64,000 bases of DNA from the NCBI GenBank assembly GCA_900074885.1, contig FJUW01000082.1, forward strand, positions 63,818 through 127,817. The letters run 5' to 3'. The notes beneath the pieces were generated by a model. That model was not told the DNA's origin and ran no database searches. It saw only the letters and a program-made list of their open reading frames with translations. Source of the stretch: Rhynchosporium graminicola. Lineage: Eukaryota; Ascomycota; Leotiomycetes; Helotiales; Ploettnerulaceae. The position numbers and the translations under genes are program-made. Shown here in pieces: positions 47,872-60,539 of the stretch; within the stretch, counting starts at the first letter, position 1, and every line of letters begins with the position of its first letter.

Positions 47872-49078
47872 ATAACTACGTATACTAGTAGTAGTCGTTA
47901 GCTAACTCGTCGAATAGTTAGTAATATAATAAGCACTTAGTTCTTTCTAGAGTCGTTATACGCCTATATAACTAGTCTAGACTTCTTATAAGCTTTCTAT
48001 ATACTCTTAAACTTAATCTGATCGATGAATTTAGTATTAAAAACCCTAGCTCCGGCTAGTAATTCGTCTTTATAGACTAATTCAAAGATCCCTATAGCGA
48101 TTAAACTGTTAATCTCTTTACGTCTTAATATAGCGTATTAAAGTTCTACTACTAGGAAACTAATAAATAATTTATCTATATAATTTAAGAAAACTTTAAC
48201 GTTATCATCTCTGAATCGAATTAGCTTTCGTCGATCTCGATAAAGTTGCTTCTTTAGTACTAGTATAGCTCGATTTGACTTAGATAATACTTCTAGGAGT
48301 AAGATAAGGGGTAGTAAGAGTATAATTTCAGGTAAAATACTCTCTAGTTCGTTAGAATCGATATCTTCTTCGTACTATAGTTTAATCGACGTAGAACGAA
48401 AGGTTATTAGTCCACTATCGATTTCTACTACGTAGTTCTCTCTATCTATAGAAATAAGTAGCTAAGGTCTATCCTAGAAGCCTTTCTCTCTCTAAACTAG
48501 TACTAGAGAGTTCAGTAGAAGGTCTCTTACTACTATAGAACTAGGTCTATTCCGAGTATTCAGGGCGTTATTAACTTGCCGATGACTCTATAGCTTACGA
48601 ATCTCTTCTATAGCCTTATAAAGTATAGCAGCTCGTTAGGAGACTAATAGTAAAGAGGTATCTATCTCTACTATTCTGGGGTATACTCTAAATACTAGTG
48701 AAATAGATATAATTCTACTAGGTCCAGAAATATAGTTAATTACATGGAATACCATTTATAGTGCTATATCTTGACTAAGGTATAGTAACTCCTTCCGAAT
48801 TATCATATAAGCTCTCTTCAGAGGGCCGTGATATCTCTCTACCTTACTAATAGAGTAGTGAGCCTCTATAGGTATAACTTTAACTATAGAACCCTCTGTC
48901 TTAGTACTCTGTACGAATTGTTCCGACTTAAATTACGTACCTGCGTCTATAACGATAATATCAAGTGGCCTAAGGTAGGTATCTATCTATACTTACTTAA
49001 ATCGGTTCTATACGTGCTCTGCAGATATATTAGTAAGAAAGCCTCCGTTCTGGAAAGTAGTACCTTAATCGATTATAT
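47872..49078 (-). mobile_element. Copia-2, fragment 3 (integrase end and RT start)
   Basis: Minus-strand frames show the C-terminal integrase part (readable AHYSIGKVERYHGPLKRAY near 48,820-48,870) and the start of RT (RRKEINSLIAIGIFELVYKD near 48,080-48,130, then KSRLV). It joins fragment 2 at the Gypsy-2 site and fragment 4 at the TR-GAG site. A plus-strand open frame at 48,828-49,130 is only the antisense shadow of this integrase. Confidence 0.86.
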
Positions 49079-49284
49079 TATGACGGCGCATAGTATACGT
49101 GGCAGATACGGGCCAGTATCGGTGCCTTAGGCATACCCTCCTTATATATATATAGAGGTGCAGACTCCTTCAGAGCTCTGTATCTTTCTGTTTCCTTCGT
49201 ACTAGACTATATAAGGATCGTTCTTAACCTCCCTACTTGTTTTATTCCTGCTTATATACTGTCTAGAGCCCTTATGTTATTATA
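49079..49284 (+). repeat. TR-GAG 5' LTR (206 bp)
   Basis: Nearly identical to 51,076-51,281; the differences are almost all C/T transitions. It is preceded by TATAT (49,074-49,078). The segment right after it (TTAAATAGAAAGATTAAGA) is the likely primer-binding region. Confidence 0.88.
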
Positions 49285-49968
49285 TTAAATAGAAAGATTA
49301 AGACCGCCGGAGATAGTATTAAATAATATCTTACCTAGAAAGCTCGATTACAGACGAACTCTTTAACCTCTTTATTAAGTGTTCTATTATCTTTATTATT
49401 TTGATATAGTTTCGGCGTATATACGTACTTATCTCGACTACGTATATAACTCTCTGATTCGACGGTTAGGCTTTTAAAAGAGCTAAGATTCCGGAGATCT
49501 CTTAGATAGCTGGAGATTTAGGTATAATTGACACTTAGAAGTACTAGTTTTACGAGTTACTCTCGGATACTCGAATTACCCCCTTTACGTAGGGTTATAA
49601 TAGACGAATTTTAGGTAGAAACTTCCCTTAAGGCCTTGAAAATTTATTATCCTCTTATCCGACTTTAACTTTCCGAAAGTAGCTCTAATAGCGAAAAACC
49701 TTACTTTTAGGCTAGGACGAAATAGCTTATTACCCTAGCGGAAATTGCCGGAATTCGACTCGTAATCCCTATACCCTAGTATAATTTATCCCTCTCGGCA
49801 GAATCGACCTCCCTTTACTAGGACTTTTAATTCAACCCTCTCTATATCTACTTAACTAAGATATCTAACTCTCTTTAATCTTTTAGCTTCTTTAGAATTC
49901 GATTTCGACTTTCGCTTCTTCTATAATTTTCAAGTGTTCTATCACTTTCGCTTAGCCTCGCTTACCTA

Positions 49969-50935
49969 ATGCCTCCTAAGAAGGCTGGCTTAGCTAGCTC
50001 CTACGACTTCACCGGAATACCCTCGTAGCCCTTCCGATTCTGTAATTACTATAGAATTGCTTCAATCGATTGAAGACTATTAATTATATATAGAATCGAC
50101 TACTCGGGAGCTCTATATCGGTATTAGTCGAATTAAGCAGATGTTTACCGAGTTTTTACGTACTTAGGTATAATCGGTAAACCCTGGACCTTCAGTAAAC
50201 TCGATACCTTAATTACCGACAGAGCCTACCCTTAAACGCTTTTTAATTGATAATTTACGGACCTTCAGTAAGTCGTAATTAACTGAAAGTATTAATAATC
50301 TTAATATAGGGATCAACTCGTCTTTTAGCTAATAGCATGCTTCTATTCAGGACCGACTTGAAGTTAATTCAGACTAATACCTAACTACGCGTGCTTATAA
50401 AGCGCTAGTCTAGAGCTCTACTTCTAGCTTTACAAGAGGTTACTTAGAACTATAGTATCTCTCGGAAATTATGCCTTTCTCTTCTACTAAAGAGATAATT
50501 TCAGTACTCGCTTCTTATTACTTTTCTGGACTCGAAACGGAGTAACATCGGACTGAATTTCATAAGCTTTTAATGAAAAAGGAGTCCTTTTTATAATTCC
50601 GTACAAAGTTCCAAAGCTCGGCAATTCTCGGAGGTATAGCTGAATTAGAGTAGTACTTTTACCTTTAGCTAAAGCTTACTATATGGCTACGTATAGCTGC
50701 CGCTCTAATTAAGTACTCTTGGAAGACTGATTATTCAGCTATAGTCTCTTCTCTTATAGCACTCGATTTGAAACTCTCTCGACTACTTTTAATACCTCGA
50801 GCTACTCTAGCTCTACCGATGGTTAGTACGTCTTCTGAGCCCTTGATACCTATCGAGGAAGTATAGTATTACTACTATAAGAAGCACGGTCACTATAAGA
50901 GCGATTGTCCGATATTGAAGACGAAGAAGAAGTGA
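49969..50935 (+). pseudogene. TR-GAG gag-like gene with zinc knuckle
   Basis: A start context MPPKKAGLASSYDFTG at 49,969 opens a gag-like protein. The end is recognisable as a CCHC zinc knuckle at 50,867-50,908, with the spacing C-x2-C-x4-H-x4-C. The first two Cys codons are now Tyr (TGC/TGT to TAC/TAT, the G-to-A change), while H and the last C remain, followed by DCPILKTKKK and a stop at 50,933-50,935. The start and the knuckle lie in frames that differ by one base, so there is at least one indel besides several stops. Stops are clearly rarer than in the surrounding elements. Gag would have packaged the element's RNA. Confidence 0.75.
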
Positions 50936-51075
50936 TTTGCGTCTTACGCTTTAGATTGATAATTACTTGGATTTTGTTTGAAATTGGACTTGATTTGACT
51001 CCCTTTTCTTTCCTTTTATATAGGTTATTTGCCTTTAAAGGCTCGAGGACGAGCTTTTATCTTAGAAGGGGGTAA

Positions 51076-51281
51076 TATGACGGCGTATAGTATACGTGGC
51101 AGATACGGGCTAGTATCGGTGCCTTAGGTATACCCTCCTTATATATATATAGAGGTGTAGACTCCTTCAGAGCTCTGTATCTTTCTGTTTCCTTCGTACT
51201 AGACTATATAAGGATCGTTCTTAACCTCCCTACTTGTTTTATTCCTGCTCGTATACTGTCTAGAGCCCTTGTGTCGTTATA
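51076..51281 (+). repeat. TR-GAG 3' LTR (206 bp)
   Basis: Pairs with 49,079-49,284; followed by TATAT at 51,282-51,286. Confidence 0.88.
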
Positions 51282-52400
51282 TATATATAAGACTTATTAA
51301 TCGTCTAGTTGCATAATATCGATCACGACTTCGTAGTTAAAATATATATTATTAGTATCGTGGAGCTTAAACTTGAATCTGCTTAGTAATCTTCTATATA
51401 GCTAGTAGTGCTTACAGAGCTTAGTAAGCTTCTTTAGTACCCCTGAGTTATGCTCGTGACCGGCCTATTATAGTAAATCTTCTAGCTTTCTTACTAAAGG
51501 GTATCCGAATCGGTAGTAAAGTCGACGTAAATCCGTCTCCGTAGGTACTTTCGTATTCGATTAGAAACACATCGTAATATACGTCTTAAGTAACTCCTTC
51601 TAGAGTAAGAAGAGGTAGCCGAATCTCCGTATAACTAGTATATCTCCCTATAGTATAATAAGCACGTTACGAAGATTATCTAATATAACTCTGAGCTTAT
51701 CTATATCGTCTAAATAGAGTAGAAACAGGGTATCTGTAGCTATAACCTTAAATTAGATCTTTCTAATTAAAGAAAGTATAATTATTATACTAACAGAAAT
51801 AGCTTTACTAATACCGAATTTAACGTTTATTCCACGGGAAAGCAAGAATTCAGCCTTATATAGAGCCTTATAAGCTTCGTATTAACCTTTACCTACTATA
51901 GATACTTTTACTACTCTAGTATTAATTATAATTCTATGAAAACTAACGAATTATATCAGGAGCTACTTATTATCGTCTCTACGGTCCGGTCCTCTTCCTT
52001 AGCTTCTTCGGCAGTATCTAATAGGTACTTAAAAGCCGTGTTTACTAGGGTTTCTGTTATTAGCTATACGGCTTCTACTGAGATAAGTCCTATAGAAGTC
52101 ATGAATAGAGCTTCCGGCTAAGCGTCGGAATCGTAATCTATATCGCTCCCGGCTTCGCATAAGGTAAAAGCAGTAGCTATATACTTATCTTCTGTACCCT
52201 TGTACTCTGCGACGTATTATCTATATGCATTCTCAAAGACTCTTCTAAAGTTGCCTTTAAACTTAGAAGAGTTCTTCGCCTTAAACTTCTCCTTAGCCTT
52301 CTCTCTTTCTTCTACTATATAGTCGAAAGACATATGATCTATAGTATTATATATCTAGTACTTCTTAGCGTTACCTTCCTTATCTAGCGTATTTATCTTC
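51282..52400 (-). mobile_element. Copia-2, fragment 4 (gag end, protease, integrase start)
   Basis: On the minus strand, near 52,250-52,350, a degenerate zinc-knuckle neighbourhood reads DHMSFDYIVEEREKAKEKFK. The protease region follows (YKALYKAEFLLSRGINVKFG near 51,830-51,890), then the integrase zinc-binding part (ETDLRRLYYRFGYPLVRKLE near 51,480-51,535) and the start of the integrase core (VVIDIMQLDD near 51,310). The fragment is cut at its right side by Gypsy-3, so the N-terminal gag and 5' LTR of Copia-2 must lie beyond Gypsy-3, outside the window or lost. Confidence 0.85.
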
Positions 52401-52669
52401 TGTGACGATAACTCACCTGAATATCATATGAGAAGAAGGATAGATACTAGGGCCTAAGTCCATAGGTATCCCGGCATAACTAGTATCTGACTCGATATAG
52501 TATCAGACTAGTACTAGTATATATATATAAGGTACTTTATACTTTATCTCTCTTCTTCTTCTTTTCTTATCTTTTTGTTTCCTTAGTAGTAGACTATATA
52601 AGATCGCTCTTAGCTTCCCTACTTATTTTCTTCTTACTTATATACCGCCTCGAGTCTTATACTATTATA
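52401..52669 (+). repeat. Gypsy-3 5' LTR (269 bp)
   Basis: TGTGACGATAACTCACC start; the end is inferred from the primer-binding-like segment and from alignment of its 3' half with the TR-GAG LTR (shared AGACTATATAAG..CG.TCTTA, CTCCCTACTT, and ACT..CTAGAG/CTCGAG words). The partner LTR is not in the window. Confidence 0.75.
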
Positions 52670-54479
52670 TTAAAGAAAAAGATTAAGATAGCTAGAGATA
52701 GCTTACTATAATATCTTACTACTAAGTGAGTTATTTGATAACTACTCGTATATAGCTAAGATACTAGAGATCTCTCAGATAACTATAAATCAGGGTTTAA
52801 TTTAGCTTATTATAAATAGTACTATAGAGGAGGTCTTCGCTAATACTCCTTTAATAACTCCTTTAGTATAAATGAATTATAGATAGATTTTAAAGAAAGT
52901 ATAATAAATACCCTAGAACTTTAACTTCTATATATCGCTACCGAAATAGCTCTAATATACTCCTTTTTTTAAGCTACTATTATAGCTTCTAACTAATAAA
53001 CTAGAGACTCCTCCGGTTCTAAGGGAACTTAACGCGATCCTTCTTACTCTACTTCTAAACTTAATCTATTATATCCTTCCTTATCCTAAATATCTCTTAT
53101 ACTAGAGAATATTAATACTTTATTAAGGAAGTACTAACTAAGAAAGAAAGGAAAATAAAAGCGAAATTCACTAGAAGTATAATCGCTAAGTACTCTTACT
53201 ACTATAGATAACTCGAATCTGATCTATTCCCTCTTATAATAATTAGTAGACTAAGAGGAAAAAAATAACTCTCTAGAAGATACTATAGATAGACTAATCT
53301 CTATATAAGATAAGTTCCTTATAAGAGTATCTCGCTTATCTTCGATTCTCCTATTAGAACTAGTATTATAATCTCCTTATATTCTAAAGTTTAATAAGCT
53401 AATAAACTTTATTCTAATATATAGTATTAAGAGAGAGGATACTATTCCTAATAAACTATTACTCTCTCTTAGCGCCGAATCAATAGAGTTATACCTAAGG
53501 AAGTCTTATCTTACTAAGAAGATCTTACCTTTAGATAATAGATTAGACTTAACTTTCCTCTAATAAAGAGTATCGATATAAGACTAGCTAGCTATAAACT
53601 CTAACTACTATCTTATAGACCTCTCTTAGCGCGTTCTCGTATAGAGACTAATTACTAGATTAGCTAAGGAGTATCTTATACTTTAGTACTTAGCTAATAA
53701 GTTTAAGACTAGTAATAAAATAATTTTCTTATTAGAGGAGAACTTTCTTATTAGTTTAGAAGAAGATAACTATTATAACGCTTTCTATCGCTTAGAAATA
53801 TAATAACCTAGTTATACCCGCGAGATCTTCGCTGAGTTTCGTAGTCGATTTCAAAGCGCTACTATCTAAAGTAAAGTTAAAAAGAAGAAGTAGTTCTTTT
53901 ATATATAAGATAAGATTATACTATTCTTATATACTTTAACTCTTATTACTAAACTAATATAGAATAAGAACTACGCTTCTATAATTAGATCTTTACTTTC
54001 TTTTAATACTAAGCGTTATTATAACTCAGAATATACTTATCTTAAGAAAGCTACTACCTAAGTAAAATACTATAAGCCTACTATTACTACTACGACCTCT
54101 ACTAGTTCTACTTCTTACTAGTCCTTAAGCTTAGCCCTTCGATAAACTACTCTTGCACTATATATATATACCTTTACCCTAGTATAAGCTAATACTCCTT
54201 CCGCGCTAAAACGCCTTATTACCTGGACCGGAGAACCCCTTAGGTATTATAGTTATAGATAGCTCGGTTATATTAAGCTAGATTGCCTTAACTCGCTTAA
54301 GGTTTAATTAATCGATAAATTTCCGAAAGAGGAAAGAGTAACTAAGGAAATAATAGAAGATATACCCTCTGAATCTGAACTAATACTAAAGGGAAACGAT
54401 AAGGCTTAAGTAAAAACTCTTTCTTAAGTCTATATAAGTATAATCTCTTTAATCTTAACTTTAACTCTCTAATAAGAGG

Positions 54480-57400
54480 TAAGTAATTTATATATCTAAT
54501 TATAATTAGTATATCTAATTATAATTAGTAGGAATAAGTTAAGAGTCTCTATAAATAGCTTAATCGATACCGGAGTAAATAGCTATCTATTTATTAATTA
54601 TACTCTTACTAGATAACTATTAGAGGCTCTTAGTATTAAAATCGAGCTATTACCTTATTCTATTCTAATACGTAGTTTCTAATAATCTATTAGAACTTAT
54701 ATTATCTATTTTATATATTTATAATTTTCTATTAATAGTAAGCGTATTTATAACTACCCTTTTATTCTCCTCGATTTAGGATAATAAGATATAATTATTA
54801 GTATTAAATAGATATAACGATTTCAAGTTAAGCTAGATACGCTCTACTATAAGCTACTATAGCTAGAATAATATCTAGTTACTCTTTAATATAATAAGAA
54901 GATAATTATAACTTTACTACTTTATACACTTAGTATTAATCGATCTTACTAAATTAACGCTAACGCGCGGGACTTAGCTATAAACTAGCTAGATTGATAC
55001 TAATTACCCTAAATAGTAGCGATATAATATATTAATATATTATCTTTACTATTTAATCTATTTCCGCTTATTACTAAGGAATCCGAACTCTTTTCCGCCC
55101 CGAATTCATCGAGAAAGGTACTCGCGCTAAAACCCTATTATAAGTGCTCCTCTTAACCTCTAAGGATCTAGAAACTAGTTCTGATTTACTAAATTAGTAC
55201 TATAGCTTTTTATTTTAATATAAAATATAAAAGCTCTAAATTATTCTTTATTAGTATCTACGAGATAGATTACCTCTTATAAGACTATCTAAATAGTAAC
55301 TCTCCTAAGGATCCTAATACTAAATAACTTATAGCTAAAAAGCTACCGGAATAATATTATACTCTTAAGGAGGCCTTTTCTAAGCGGGATTCTAATATTC
55401 TTCCGCTATATCGTTTATATAATTATAAAATTATTCTAGAAGAACTATTACTTAATATATATTTACTTCTATATTAGTAATATATAGATAAACTATAAGT
55501 AACTAAGAAATACTTTATAGAGAACTTAGATAAGGGATTTATCGAATCTAGCTAAAGTCCTTTCGTATTACTTATATTATTTATCAAGAAGGCTAATAGA
55601 GGATTACGCTTCTATATTAACTATCGTAAGTTTAATACGATCACTCGAAAGCATTTATATCTAATACTTAGGATCGATAAGCTCTTAACTTATATATCTA
55701 AAGTAATAATTTTTACTAAACTAGATATCCGGGTAGTATTTAATTATATCTATATAGACCCTGAATTAGAGGAGTATATTATCTTCCGAACTCGCTTCAG
55801 ATCTTATAAATATAAGATACTCTCTTTTAGGCTCTATAATAGACTTAGTATATACTAACGATATATAAATAATATACTACTAAACTACTTAGATAATTTC
55901 TATATAGCTTACCTAGATAATATTCTTATATACTCGGAGATACTCTAAGAACACGAGAGATATATTAAATTAGTATTATAATACTTAATAGATACTAGAC
56001 TCTAAGTAGATATTAAGAAAAGCGAATTCTATATTACTTAGACTAAGTACCTTAGATATATCGTTATTACTAATAGAATCGAGCTAGATCCCGAGAAAGT
56101 AGTACTATTAGTAGACTAGAAGTATCCCGAAATAGTAATAGCTATAAAATCTTTCCTAGGATTCTATAGTTTCTATTATTAATTTATTCGGAATTTCAGC
56201 CTTATTATTAAACCTCTCTTAATACTTACTAGGCCTATAGTACTATAGAATTTCACTAACGATTATAGGAAATCCTTCGACGAGTTATATTAATAGCTAC
56301 TATTAGTATAGAAACTATACTATTTTAACCCTGAATTATAAACTAAACTAGAAATTAATACCTCTAATAATATAATAACTAGAGTTATCTTCTAATTATA
56401 TAAAGATAACTAATAGTATCTAATTAGATTCTACTTCTATGTTCTTAATAGATATAAACTAAACTAGAAGATCTATAATAAGGAATTATACGCTATTATT
56501 AAGTCTTTCGGGAAATAGAGACTTGAACTTATATCTCTATAACGCTATACTAGCGTATATATAGACTATCGATCCTTAGAGTACTTTATAACTACTAAAG
56601 TCCTAACTAGTAAGTAAGCTAGATAAATAGAATTCCTATCTGAATTCAACTTCTAAATTATATATACACTTAGTAAAGATAACGCTAAAGCTAATATCCT
56701 TAGCTATAGGGAATAGGACCTAAGGATATAGGAATAGTAGAAGCGAGATAATAGATCTCGGGTTTTATTATCTCTAGACTACTTAGACCTTAGAATTAAC
56801 GCGGAGCTAGCTAAATATTATATCGATTAAATTAGTTATATATACTTAATATCGCTAAGGACTAATATATTATCGGAACCTATATATAACTCTTTTAATT
56901 TAACTGAAAAACTATACTAATTTAACTAAGAATCGTTCTCTAATAAACAGAATACATTAGGAAATAGCTATATAATTAACGATAGCTTACTACTTTATAA
57001 TAGTCGTTTATATATATAACGCTATACCTTATTATATACTTATTTAATTAGTAAAGTCTATAATCAAGTTTCTTTCGCTTATCTAAATACTCGTAAGACT
57101 ACCGAAATAATTTCTATCTATTATTATTAGAAAGGACTCGTATCGGATATAAAATAGTATACTCGTAATTACCGCCCTTACTAGTACTCTTATCTAAAGT
57201 AAATAAAATAGTAAGGATTTCTCTACTTATTACTAGTACTTAGCTACTTTATATAGTACTTAGCTACTTTATATAGTACTTAGCTACTTTATATAGTACT
57301 TAGCTACTTTATATAGTACTTAGCTATAGATTTTAAGGACTTCCCGCCTGATAACTAGAGGTTCGATAGGATATTAGTATTTATCGATTACTTAAGGAAG

Positions 57401-58480
57401 GACTCTATATTAGTACTATACTACTATAATATCGATACCCGCGGGATAGCGATACTATTTATCTAATAGATATATTATTTCAGATATACCCCTAAGTTAA
57501 TTATATCTAATTAAGAAGCTTAGTTTATCTTATCCTTCTAGTAAGAGTTTTATTATATAATTAGAGTTTAGATTAAGCTCTCTATCTCCTTCTACTAGTA
57601 AGCTAATAGATAAATAGAGACTATAAACCGGTAAATTAACTAACGCTTTAGACCTTTCGTTAATTACTACTAGAGTAACTAAGGCGAACTACTATCGATA
57701 ATAGACCGCGCTTAAGTAACCTTATCTTATAATTCTATTAGTATAATACTATATACCCTTAAATATAGTATACTAGTATAGAATAGCTAGGATTAGAAGC
57801 AACTTACTATATCGATACTATAAGAGAAGCTTAATTATACTAATATTAAATCCTTAGCTAAACGTACTAAATCTACTATCGAGTTTATAAAAGCTAATAT
57901 ACTAGCTACTTAGCAGAGGATATACGCTATAGCTAACCTGAAATAGTATAATATTAATTAGGAAGTTAGAGATAGGGTATTTCTTTCTATAAGGAACCTT
58001 AAGAATCACTAGCTAAGTAAAAAGCTATTTAGCCTCTAGGTAGGATTATACTAAGTCTTAGCTAAGATCAGATACTCCTATAAGCTAGATTTACCTTCTA
58101 GATCTTCTATATATAATACATTCGCCTTAGAATTACTCTTTAAGGACTCGGACGACTTATTACTAAGCTAAGAGCTACTAAACCTACCCTTAGAGATTAT
58201 TACTACTTAAGAAAAGTAAGAGTTATAAGATATATTCGCTATATAGCTTCTAAGAGGTAATCTAAAGTATTAAGTTAGCTAGCTAAGTTATAACTCGGAC
58301 TTAACTTAGTATAACGCTTTCGACTTAATAAGTACTCTATATAAGCTCAGAGACTTTTACGCTATTAACCTAAGTAAACCTAGACCTCTATATAAACTAG
58401 ATTAATAGATTAAAGCCTAAGAAAACGAAATAGATAACTATAGTTACTTAGAAGATAATAAACTATTATAGATACTAGTA
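54480..58480 (+). pseudogene. Gypsy-3 pol remnant: protease to chromodomain
   Basis: The protease active site survives as LIDTGVNSYLF (Asp-Thr-Gly at 54,566-54,574). Reverse transcriptase runs from about 55,560 (KKANRGLRFYINYRKFN) to the active-site box YLDN at 55,910-55,921 (second Asp to Asn). RNase H lies at about 56,330-56,700 (KIYNKELYAIIKSF near 56,465-56,505). Integrase runs from about 57,000 to 57,700 and contains a 20-bp tandem repeat. The end at 58,170-58,350 reads like a chromodomain (LKYQVSQLSYNSDLTQYNAF). Many TAG/TAA codons lie at former Gln/Trp positions. Confidence 0.85.
57228..57327. repeat. 20-bp tandem repeat inside Gypsy-3 integrase
   Basis: The unit TAGCTACTTTATATAGTACT is repeated four times perfectly (57,241-57,320), with partial copies on both sides. 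20 is not a multiple of three, so each added unit also shifts the frame. Confidence 0.95.
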
Positions 58481-58927
58481 TTAAAATTTTATTACTAAGG
58501 ATAATCCCTCGATTATACTCTATAATAATACTATATCTAAAACTCTACTTTCTCTATTACTTTCACTTTACTAGCTTTCTCTCCTAAGGTCTTTAGAGCT
58601 TCTAGTAAATCTAGAATATCTAGAATCAGAATTACTATATCTAACTTCTTACTTAAATTTACTAATATAACTCTAGTAGTAGACTAAGTATAATAGCTAA
58701 TCCTACGGGCTTTCTTCTTTAGAGAGAGTCCGGGAGTATCTAGATCTAACTGTTGCGAGGATATGGGTCTTGGCATGGATCAGGTGACTGTAGTCACGTG
58801 CATGGTCCGTGCGGATATTCCTAGATAATATCTTCTGTCGACTCTCTATAGTAATTAGTACTGCAATATAACTAACATCTTTCAACTACTCTATGCCTTA
58901 CTCTGAAGATTAACGTAACCTTGCGAT

Positions 58928-60539
58928 AGGTTATGAGCCCCGATAGCTAGAAGTAGAGTAGTACTTAAAGAAGCAGTAGTACTATGATTCTTGATAGTAA
59001 GCGTCGAACTATTTCTTAGTACTAAAAGGGTAGAGATTCAAGTTGCGAGCTTCCGATTAAGATATAGTATACGCGTATAGTTAGTTAAACTAGCGCGTCT
59101 TTCTATAGTAAATATAATCGCGCAGAGTACTAGTAGAGAGAGTTCTTTAGCTATCGCACTTACGCTATTATTAGAAGAAGTCGAAGAAGTATACTCCGAT
59201 AACTCTAGCTCTATTGAAGAGTCTTTACTATAAGTAAGCCGTATAGTACTTAATACTCGTACTTGTATAGTAATTAAAGTCGACGATTCCGAAATTATCG
59301 CATCTCGAGGTGCAGAGTTTTCCGCGCTAGCGCCGGAAGCTACTACCTAAGTCCCTAGGACTTAAAATATACCTGATTTACCTCCTATAGACGCTAATTC
59401 GACGTCTTAGGACTATCTAGAGGAGGATCCGGAAGACCTGGAATCGGAACTTATTACTACGATTACGCTAGAGCTATATAAACGCAAGAAGATAAGTAGC
59501 TCTATATCTTTGAACTTAGCAGATAGCTATAAGCTTAAGGGAGGAGAGAACTATACGGAATAGAGAGATAAGGTACTAAATATTACTAAAACTAATAGAA
59601 TTAGTAAGTTTCTTAATATTAAATCTCGTGACTACGTGCCTAAAGAGGTAGACGAATAGGATAACGAGGTCGATAATAAAGCCCTTAAGAAGTAATAAGA
59701 TTAGGAGTCTAGAGAGAGTTAAATAAAGCTAGTAATTACGCTGAATTATAAGGCCGGACCTCTCGCGCATATAACTAGTAAAACTACCGTATTAGATATA
59801 TAGGAGGCCTTATAGGCGCAGTACGAAGGAGGTAGTAATATACTAGTGTATAACGCTATATAAGATTATATTAAGCTCTAATATAACGATTTCAACTCCT
59901 TAGAGAAGTTTATTATCGCTTTTAAGCTCTTAATTATTAAATTAGAGACTTTAATAATAGCTCTACCTCAAGTATAGTATATAATAATATTTATTACTAA
60001 AGTTTAAGAGAAGTAGCCTATATAAGCTGAAAGATAACGTTCTCTCTTAAGAGTTTCTTCTAGTAATAACTTAGATACGACTAAGAAAGCTAAATCAGGA
60101 GTGACTTTAGTTAGTTTGATCGAAGATATTACTAACGAGGTAAGAGCGAGTAACTCTACTAGAAAGATAGTAGGTCAAGCTCTATATAGTAATAAGTCTA
60201 TACCTAAGAAAGGAAGCGGCGGAGGAGCTACTAAGCCGGCTAGTAAGGATACTAGGCCGACTTATAAGCACTATAAATAGATATTACTAAAGTATACTCT
60301 AGAGAACTATTTTATTATTAATAAACAGAAGAAGAAAGAGTTTAAGGAGAAGTCTAAAAAGAAGTAGATCCCGTATACCGAATAGCTAAAGAAGAAGGAG
60401 AGAGAGAGTAAGACTAATAAGACTAATAAGAAGAAGACTAGTAGTAGAAAGAAGAAGGATAACGATTCCGACGATAGTAGTATCTTCGGCGCAGCCCTTT
60501 TACTATATTTCCCTACTATTACGGCTTCTATAGCTATAT
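58928..60539 (+). pseudogene. Copia-3 leader and gag region
   Basis: Frame-broken sequence between the putative primer-binding site and the protease. Lys/Ser-rich stretches near 60,280-60,450 (repeated AAGAAG) resemble the basic linker between gag and protease. No intact CCHC knuckle could be read. Assignment to gag rests on position. Confidence 0.5.

Larger units (their letters stand above)
49079..51281 (+). mobile_element. TR-GAG: 2.2-kb gag-only LTR element
   Basis: Two 206-bp LTRs (49,079-49,284 and 51,076-51,281) start TATGACGG and end GTTATTATA/GTCGTTATA, with TATAT on both sides. A purine tract (AGAAGGGGG) precedes the 3' LTR. The internal 1.79 kb encodes a single gag-like protein on the plus strand ending in a zinc knuckle. 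There is no protease, RT, RNase H or integrase. This is the organisation described in plants as TR-GAG (terminal-repeat retrotransposon with a gag domain), a non-autonomous element that needs polymerase from a relative. The shared TA dinucleotides at the ends leave a 2-bp uncertainty in the exact borders. Confidence 0.85.
52401..58750 (+). mobile_element. Gypsy-3, LTR retrotransposon without visible 3' LTR
   Basis: It begins with a 269-bp LTR (52,401-52,669; TGTGACG...CTATTATA). A TTAAAGAAAAAGATTAAGA primer-binding-like segment follows, then gag and pol on the plus strand. Pol has protease, RT, RNase H, integrase and a chromodomain-like end near 58,170-58,350, so coding is essentially complete. 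The matching 3' LTR is not found before Copia-3 starts. It is presumably beyond the window on the far side of Copia-3, or deleted. Confidence 0.85.

Noticed and set aside
48828..49130. 100-codon plus-strand gene
   Set aside because: Antisense of the Copia-2 integrase and running across the start of the TR-GAG LTR.
49079..51281. Alternative TR-GAG borders (TGACG...CGTTA, 202-bp LTRs)
   Set aside because: That choice would restore the Copia-2 frame by two bases, but it breaks the 5-bp target duplication and the 7-bp terminal inverted repeat (TATGACG/CGTTATA). A TA slippage in the host explains the frame better. I keep it as a minor possibility.
58703..58885. Minus-strand 60-codon gene
   Set aside because: It spans the proposed Copia-3 LTR, has no motif and no conserved context.
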